Positions 59,609 through 64,000 of a stretch of 64,000 bases of DNA are shown piece by piece (positions within the stretch are counted from its first letter, which is position 1; every line of letters begins with the position of its first letter). This stretch comes from FEN-1139 sp964396375 (GTDB taxonomy: Bacteria; Myxococcota_A; Polyangia; Polyangiales; Polyangiaceae). A program made the translations under genes and the position numbers. The stretch spans positions 20,953 to 84,952 of the forward strand of contig CAYNEY010000023.1 in the NCBI GenBank assembly GCA_964396375.1, read 5' to 3'. Under the pieces are notes generated by a model. The model did not search any database. It had not been told where the DNA came from and saw only the letters and a program-made list of their open reading frames with translations.

Positions 59609-61261
59609 ATGCCTAACCCTCCCCCATCTTTCCAACCCGCCCCGGACTCGGTCCTCATCAACGTGCAGAGGCTGGTGGCAGCCTACTTCACGCTCACCCC
59701 CGATCCTTCCGTGGTCTCCCAGCGCGTGGCCTTTGGCACCTCCGGGCACCGCGGTTGCTCCCTCGAGCAGAGTTTCAACGAACGCCACATCCTGGCCACC
59801 GCTCAGGCGATCTGCATCGTGCGCGCCGAAGAGCAGATCACTGGGCCGCTTTTCGTGGGCATCGACACCCACGCGCTCTCCGAGCCAGCGCTAATGACCA
59901 CACTCGAGGTACTCTCGGCCAACGGTGTGGTGACCTTCATCGACCGGGACGGGGGCAGCACGCCGACACCGGTGGTTTCCCACGCGATCCTCGCCTACAA
60001 CCGGGGACGAAGCACCGGTCTTTCCGACGGCATCATCATCACCCCATCCCACAATCCACCGCGGGATGGGGGATACAAGTACAACCCGCCGCACGGTGGC
60101 CCCGCCGACACCACCCTCACGCGCCGCATCGAACAGCTCGCCAACCGTTTCCTCGAGTCCGATTGCCGGGAGGTGCGCCGCCTCCCCTACGCGCGGGCAC
60201 GGTCCGCAGAAACCACCCGCCTGCACGACTTCATCGGTCCATACGTAGAGGATCTGCAGAACGTGGTCGACCTCGAGGTGATCCGAGCCAGCGGGATCAC
60301 GCTCGGTGCCGATCCCCTGGGAGGCTCGAGCATCGGGCTCTGGGCGCCGCTCGCTGAGCGCTACGGCCTCCCAATCCGGGTCACCAACCCCAGCGTGGAT
60401 CCAACCTTTCGGTTCATGCCGTTGGATCACGACGGCAAGATCCGCATGGACTGCTCGTCGGCGCACGCGATGGCGGGACTCATCCGGTACAAGGATGATT
60501 TCCGGGTGGCCTTCGGCAACGACGCCGACGCGGATCGTCATGGCATCGTGACGCCGAGTGCAGGCCTCCTCAATCCAAACCACTACCTCGCGGTGGCCAT
60601 CGACTACCTCTTCCGCTCCCGGGACGGCTGGGCCAAAACCGCGGCTGTGGGCAAGACGCTCGTCTCGAGCGACCTCATCGATCGCGTGGCGCGCGCCCTC
60701 GGCCGCCGCCTGCACGAGGTCCCGGTTGGATTCAAGTGGTTCGTTCCCGGCCTGACCGACGGCAGCCTCGGGTTCGGTGGTGAGGAGAGCGCCGGCGCGT
60801 CGTTCCTACGCCGTGACGGCACCACCTGGACCACCGACAAGGACGGGCTCATCATGGATCTCCTGGCGGCCGAGATCACCGCGCGAACCGGTCGGGACCC
60901 TGGGGAGCATTACCGGGACCTCGTGGCCAAGCATGGAGAGCCGGTCTACGCACGCATCGACGCCCCCGCGACCCTGGAGGAGAAGGTGATCCTGAAGAAG
61001 CTATCGCCCGCCCACATCAAGGCGAAGACCCTCGCCGGTGACCCCGTCCGCCAAATCGTCACGGAGGCGCCCGGCAATGGGGCGCCGATTGACGGGCTCA
61101 AGGTGAGCACGGAACAGGGCTGGTTTGCCGCACGGCCGTCCGGCACGGAAACAGTGTACAAGATCTATGCCGAGAGCTTCCGCGGGCCGGACCACCTCGC
61201 CCGCATTCAGGAAGAGGCCCGTGCGATCGTGAGCGACGCACTTCGACAACCCCATGTATGA
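59609..61261 (+). CDS. pgm: Phosphoglucomutase (alpha-D-glucose-phosphate specific)
   Basis: A 550-residue enzyme of the E. coli Pgm type (546 residues) interconverting glucose-1-phosphate and glucose-6-phosphate. The active-site phosphoserine is S147 in IIITPSHNPPRDGG. The Mg loop is FGNDADADRHG, the sugar-specificity loop GFGGEESAGASF and the phosphate-binding loop RPSGTETVYKIYAES. The ATG at 59609 has GGAG upstream; the frame is open far upstream but there it runs antisense to the lipoprotein gene. It links to glgX through glycogen metabolism. Confidence 0.95.
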   Translation: MPNPPPSFQPAPDSVLINVQRLVAAYFTLTPDPSVVSQRVAFGTSGHRGCSLEQSFNERHILATAQAICIVRAEEQITGPLFVGIDTHALSEPALMTTLEVLSANGVVTFIDRDGGSTPTPVVSHAILAYNRGRSTGLSDGIIITPSHNPPRDGGYKYNPPHGGPADTTLTRRIEQLANRFLESDCREVRRLPYARARSAETTRLHDFIGPYVEDLQNVVDLEVIRASGITLGADPLGGSSIGLWAPLAERYGLPIRVTNPSVDPTFRFMPLDHDGKIRMDCSSAHAMAGLIRYKDDFRVAFGNDADADRHGIVTPSAGLLNPNHYLAVAIDYLFRSRDGWAKTAAVGKTLVSSDLIDRVARALGRRLHEVPVGFKWFVPGLTDGSLGFGGEESAGASFLRRDGTTWTTDKDGLIMDLLAAEITARTGRDPGEHYRDLVAKHGEPVYARIDAPATLEEKVILKKLSPAHIKAKTLAGDPVRQIVTEAPGNGAPIDGLKVSTEQGWFAARPSGTETVYKIYAESFRGPDHLARIQEEARAIVSDALRQPHV

Positions 61262-61272
61262 TGGAAGCGTCC

Positions 61273-61293
61273 TTCCGGAGTTCGGCTCCGGAA
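61273..61293 (+). promoter_or_regulatory. 8-bp hairpin between pgm and the next gene
   Basis: TTCCGGAG and CTCCGGAA form a perfect 8-bp stem with a 5-nt TTCGG loop, 11 nt after the pgm stop and just upstream of the GGAGG site of the following gene. No T-run follows. It may protect or attenuate the mRNA between the two genes. Confidence 0.55.
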
Positions 61294-61310
61294 CCGTCAC
61301 GGAGGAAGCG

Positions 61311-62027
61311 ATGACCTTCGAGCCGCGCAAACTCACCCTCACCTCTCTTCTTTCTGCCCTCGTGCTCGCCACCGCAGCCCCGGCTTGGGCCGCCGACGGT
61401 GAAGACGGCGAGGGGGACTCCGAGCGCGAGCCCGACTCGAAGGAACGGAAGGACGACGCCTCCGAGAGTGAGGGGAGCGACGATACGTCCGCAGAGAAAG
61501 CGAAATCCGAAAAGAAGCGCGGAGCCGGGAAAAAGACGGCCAAGGTCGAAGACCCACCGAAACAGATCTTGGTCGCCGCCCTCGCGAGCTACGGCACCTC
61601 CGCCTCGACCCGCGGGGGGCTCGGCCTGCGGGGGGCCTTGGAGTTCATGCCCGATCTCTTCCTCGGAGTGACCGCTCAGTACTTCTTTGGCTCGACCTCG
61701 GAGAGGAACCAGTTCGACTCGACCAGCAGCGTCTCGCGCCAGATCACCTTGGTGTCACCGGATGTTGCCTACAACGTCCAGGCGACGGCGGACGTGGCGA
61801 TGCGCCCCAACTTGGGGCTTGGCCTGATGATCCCGAGCACCGAGCACTGCTCGGACGGGGATTGCAGCACGGACACCGCGGTCAGGGTGGCTCTCAGCCC
61901 GGGCCTCACCGGTCTCTACATGGCCCCCCCCTTCGTCCTAGGGGTGGATTTCCGGTATCTGGTGGCGATTTCCCAAGCAAATACCAGCGGAATGCTGGCC
62001 TCGGGCGTGGTCGGGATCCAGTTCTAG
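61311..62027 (+). CDS. Exported outer-membrane-type protein
   Basis: A 238-residue protein with a clear signal peptide (LLSALVLATAAPAWA|AD), then 60 very charged residues rich in Glu, Asp, Ser and Lys. A C-terminal beta-strand domain follows (LVAALASYGTSASTRGGLGL, LFLGVTAQYFFGSTSE, FVLGVDFRYLVAISQ) ending in VVGIQF, with the terminal Phe of outer-membrane barrels. ATG at 61311 with GGAGGA 4 nt upstream. No family is recognised. It probably shares a transcript with pgm. Confidence 0.72.
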   Translation: MTFEPRKLTLTSLLSALVLATAAPAWAADGEDGEGDSEREPDSKERKDDASESEGSDDTSAEKAKSEKKRGAGKKTAKVEDPPKQILVAALASYGTSASTRGGLGLRGALEFMPDLFLGVTAQYFFGSTSERNQFDSTSSVSRQITLVSPDVAYNVQATADVAMRPNLGLGLMIPSTEHCSDGDCSTDTAVRVALSPGLTGLYMAPPFVLGVDFRYLVAISQANTSGMLASGVVGIQF

Positions 62028-62070
62028 CCCGGAAGAACACTCGGCATTTCCCCGGGGTCGGGGCTTTGTG

Positions 62071-62076
62071 TATGCT
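62071..62076 (+). promoter_or_regulatory. -10-like element before the MFS gene
   Basis: TATGCT ends 9 nt before the ATG at 62086 in a sequence with no ribosome site. Placement resembles the start-proximal -10 boxes at 14749 and 50701. A -35 is not clear. Confidence 0.4.
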
Positions 62077-62085
62077 CCCCGCCCC

Positions 62086-63405
62086 ATGACTACCCCCGAG
62101 ACCGGCCAAGTACCCTACAAGCACCCACTGCTGTGGGTTCCGACGAGCTACTTTGCGATGGGCACCGTCTACGTGATGGTGACCACCGCCTCGAACGTGA
62201 TGTTCAAAAATCTCGGGCTGTCGAATGAGCAGTCTGCGATGTACTCGAGCTTGGTCGGCTTTGCCTTCACCTTCAAGCCGGTTTGGGCGCCGCTCCTCGA
62301 GATCTACAAGACCAAGAAGTTCTGGGTGATCCTGATGCAGATCTTGCTTGCGGGCACCTTCGGGCTGCTTTCGCTGGCACTCTCGCTGCCCTCGTGGATC
62401 TACCCGGTGCTGGTGGTGCTGTTGGTGGCCGCGATCGCGGGCGCCACTCAGGACATCGGCAGCGACGGTGTGTACGTGACGACCTTACCGTCCCGTGCCC
62501 AGGCTGCGTTCACGGGCTTTCAAAGCATGAGCTGGAACGTCGGCTACATCCTCGCCAATGGGTTCTTGGTGCTGGCAGTCGGAAAACTCGCCGGCGAGGT
62601 CGAGGGACAACCGCTGCCTGACGTTTCCAAATACTCGTACGCCTGGACCGTGGTCGCGATCGTCTTCGCGGTCACCATGCTGGCCATGGCCGGCTGGCAC
62701 TATTTCATGCTGCCTCAGGGGTCGAAGGCCGGAGACGCTCCGAAGACCTTCGGGGAAGCCATGGGCACCTTCGGCCGCGCTTTCGTGACCTTCTTCCAAA
62801 AGAAGGACATCTGGCTTCTGCTCGGATTCGCGTTCTTCTACCGTTTTGGACTCGGCCTCCTCGACAAAATCGCGCCGCTCTTCTTGCTCGATCCACGCAG
62901 CCGGGGTGGGCTCGGCCTCGACAACACGACCCTCGGCTGGCTCAACGGCGTGGTCGGAACCACCGCGCTGATCGTCGGGTCCATCATCGGCGGTTGGTGG
63001 GTCTCGAGGCGCGGCCTGAAGAAGTCACTCCTGTGGCTCTGCCTTGCCCTCAACGTGCCCAACGTGACCATGCTCTACCTCGGCGCAGCGCAACCAACCG
63101 AGACCTGGCTCGTGGGCGTGATCTTCTTCATCGAGAAGTTTGGCTGGGGCTTCGGGGCGGTCGGCCACATGATTTACATGATGCAACAAATTGCTCCAGG
63201 GCCTTACAAGACAGCCCACTATGCCTTCGCCACCGGTCTCGGCCTCAGCTTGTGCATGACCGCAACGGGTGTGGTGAGCGGCTATCTTCAGACGGCGGTT
63301 GGCTACCAGACGTACTTCTTCATCGCCTTGGCGGCGGCGATCCCGTCGATTCTCTTCACAGTGCTCGCGCCATTTCACCACGCGGACGACACGCAAACCA
63401 AATAG
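62086..63405 (+). CDS. MFS transporter, PAT/AmpG-like
   Basis: A 439-residue inner-membrane protein with twelve predicted helices. The N-terminal half resembles the peptide/acetyl-CoA/drug (PAT) branch that includes AmpG: VMFKNLGLSNEQSAMYSSL, FTFKPVWAPLLEIYKTK, and AGATQDIGSDGVYVTTLP with the conserved Asp-x-x-x-Asp pair. AmpG imports anhydromuropeptides, but several PAT members carry other substrates, so this is left open. Start chosen at the ATG of MTTPETGQVPYKHP. An intrinsic terminator lies 33 nt after the stop. Confidence 0.85.
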   Translation: MTTPETGQVPYKHPLLWVPTSYFAMGTVYVMVTTASNVMFKNLGLSNEQSAMYSSLVGFAFTFKPVWAPLLEIYKTKKFWVILMQILLAGTFGLLSLALSLPSWIYPVLVVLLVAAIAGATQDIGSDGVYVTTLPSRAQAAFTGFQSMSWNVGYILANGFLVLAVGKLAGEVEGQPLPDVSKYSYAWTVVAIVFAVTMLAMAGWHYFMLPQGSKAGDAPKTFGEAMGTFGRAFVTFFQKKDIWLLLGFAFFYRFGLGLLDKIAPLFLLDPRSRGGLGLDNTTLGWLNGVVGTTALIVGSIIGGWWVSRRGLKKSLLWLCLALNVPNVTMLYLGAAQPTETWLVGVIFFIEKFGWGFGAVGHMIYMMQQIAPGPYKTAHYAFATGLGLSLCMTATGVVSGYLQTAVGYQTYFFIALAAAIPSILFTVLAPFHHADDTQTK

Positions 63406-63438
63406 TTCCACACGCGTGGCGCGTCAGCGCTTCATGAG

Positions 63439-63473
63439 GGCCCCGAGCACCAAGCTGCGGGGCCTTCGTTTTT
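63439..63473 (+). terminator. Rho-independent terminator of the MFS gene
   Basis: GGCCCC pairs with GGGGCC, with an inner GCA/TGC pairing closing a 6-nt loop, followed by TTCGTTTTT. Placed 33 nt downstream of the stop codon. Confidence 0.88.
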
Positions 63474-63765
63474 GGGTGCGCGGGAACGGTTTTTTCGCGC
63501 ACCTTCGCCAGCCAAGGCCGAGCCATCCCGCAGGGCAGGTTCGTTTCGTCGAGAAGACGAGATCGAGTTGGCGCTGAGCGGCCATGTGCACTGAGGAGCA
63601 GCTCGAAGCGTTTTCGGATTTCCACTCTTGCAGGAACCTCCGGTCAGCGTTGCTTCATTCTTCCAACCGTAGTAGCCTGAGCCTGCGGTATTCCCCAGTG
63701 AATGGGGGATTTCTCCAGCTCGCACAACCGTCGTCCCTGGGCATTTTTGAGAAGCGCTTTTCACC
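63474..63765. other. Gene-free interval
   Basis: About 290 nt between the MFS terminator and the next start. No gene or RNA was recognised; open frames here have no coding character. It contains a small dyad TCCCC/GGGGGA at 63692-63708 that could be an operator for the following gene. Confidence 0.5.
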
Positions 63766-64000
63766 ATGGCACCCACCCTCCGACTCCTCACCGCTGTCTT
63801 TCTCACCATCACTTTCACCGGCTGCGGCGGCACACCCAAAGCCTCCGACTCTGAAGCAGAAGCGGGACGAGATCAGGGTGAAGCCGGCGACACCGGCGAT
63901 GCCGGTCGCGCCTCGAGCAACATGGGCGGGGAGTTCAGCATCGCAGCCGGCGGCCGCTCGAGCGACGCGGGCGCCGCTGGTGACGCCGGCACCGCCGGCA
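63766..64000 (+). CDS. Lipoprotein with Gly/Ala/Asp-rich repeats, 3' end outside window
   Basis: 78 visible codons of an open frame continuing past the right edge. It starts MAPTLRLLTAVFLT with a lipobox TFTGC, followed by an acidic Ser/Glu stretch. It then becomes a low-complexity region of short repeats such as AGDTGDAG, SSDAGAAGDAGTAG and GGRSSDAG. Similar stalks occur on other lipoproteins in the window, so a folded domain is likely further downstream. A weak GAGAAG lies upstream of the ATG. Confidence 0.7.
   Translation, partial: MAPTLRLLTAVFLTITFTGCGGTPKASDSEAEAGRDQGEAGDTGDAGRASSNMGGEFSIAAGGRSSDAGAAGDAGTAG

Noticed and set aside
63432..63839. Minus-strand open frames spanning the MFS terminator region
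   Set aside because: They translate through the terminator and antisense to a lipoprotein signal sequence, and have no family features.

Overview
This is a GC-rich, densely coding 64-kb chromosomal segment that looks like a myxobacterium (Polyangiales or Nannocystales type). The lineage is an inference from gene content. There are two lipoproteins built from myxobacterial-type cysteine-rich repeats around a fibro-slime domain. Many lipoproteins carry Gly/Ala/Ser-rich stalks. There are PEGA and TPR proteins, an ECF sigma factor with a large anti-sigma partner, and a GufA-type ZIP transporter. I found no rRNA, tRNA, CRISPR array, insertion sequence or phage gene.

Layout. 1-11 kb (minus strand): a truncated PAS sensor protein, a periplasmic defence and cell-wall pair (bacterial alpha-2-macroglobulin plus PBP1C), and the smaller fibro-slime/Cys-repeat lipoprotein with a clear intrinsic terminator. 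11-14.7 kb: a ZIP metal transporter coupled to a TPR protein, and a PH-domain membrane protein. 14.7-21.3 kb: a GH130 enzyme, two GT-C-type membrane glycosyltransferases and a membrane sulfatase-fold protein, probably concerned with envelope glycans. 21.3-24.5 kb: a GAF-AraC regulator, a possible zinc-ribbon protein, a DUF486 membrane protein, bacterioferritin and a hydrogenase maturation protease. 24.5-29.2 kb: a deoxysugar catabolic operon (RhaD-type aldolase, RhaB-type kinase, FucU/RbsD mutarotase, FucI isomerase). 29.2-30.4 kb: a METTL9/DREV-like methyltransferase and a small Cys-rich lipoprotein. 30.5-36.9 kb: a HoxEFUYH bidirectional [NiFe]-hydrogenase operon whose HoxF is fused to a GltD-type flavoprotein.

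37-51.8 kb: arginine genes argG and argC interleaved with surface lipoproteins of glycosidase fold, a PEGA protein, the large fibro-slime/Cys-repeat protein, an outer-membrane-type protein, an ECF sigma/anti-sigma pair and a GH43 arabinanase-like lipoprotein. The GH12-like and GH43-like lipoproteins each appear to lack a catalytic glutamate. 51.9-55.3 kb: a small lipoprotein and a DtxR(FeoA)-FeoB ferrous-iron operon. 55.3-62 kb: glycogen and glucose-phosphate metabolism (glgX, pgm) with a zincin and a propeller lipoprotein. 62-64 kb: a PAT-family MFS transporter with terminator, and a lipoprotein cut by the window edge.

Most notable are the bacterial METTL9-like methyltransferase, the HoxF-GltD fusion that could bring a second pyridine nucleotide into hydrogenase electron transfer, the putative pseudo-glycosidase lipoproteins, and promoters whose -10 box lies 6-9 nt from the start codon, predicting leaderless mRNAs. 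One of these carries a 14-nt block shared exactly by two carbohydrate-enzyme genes.
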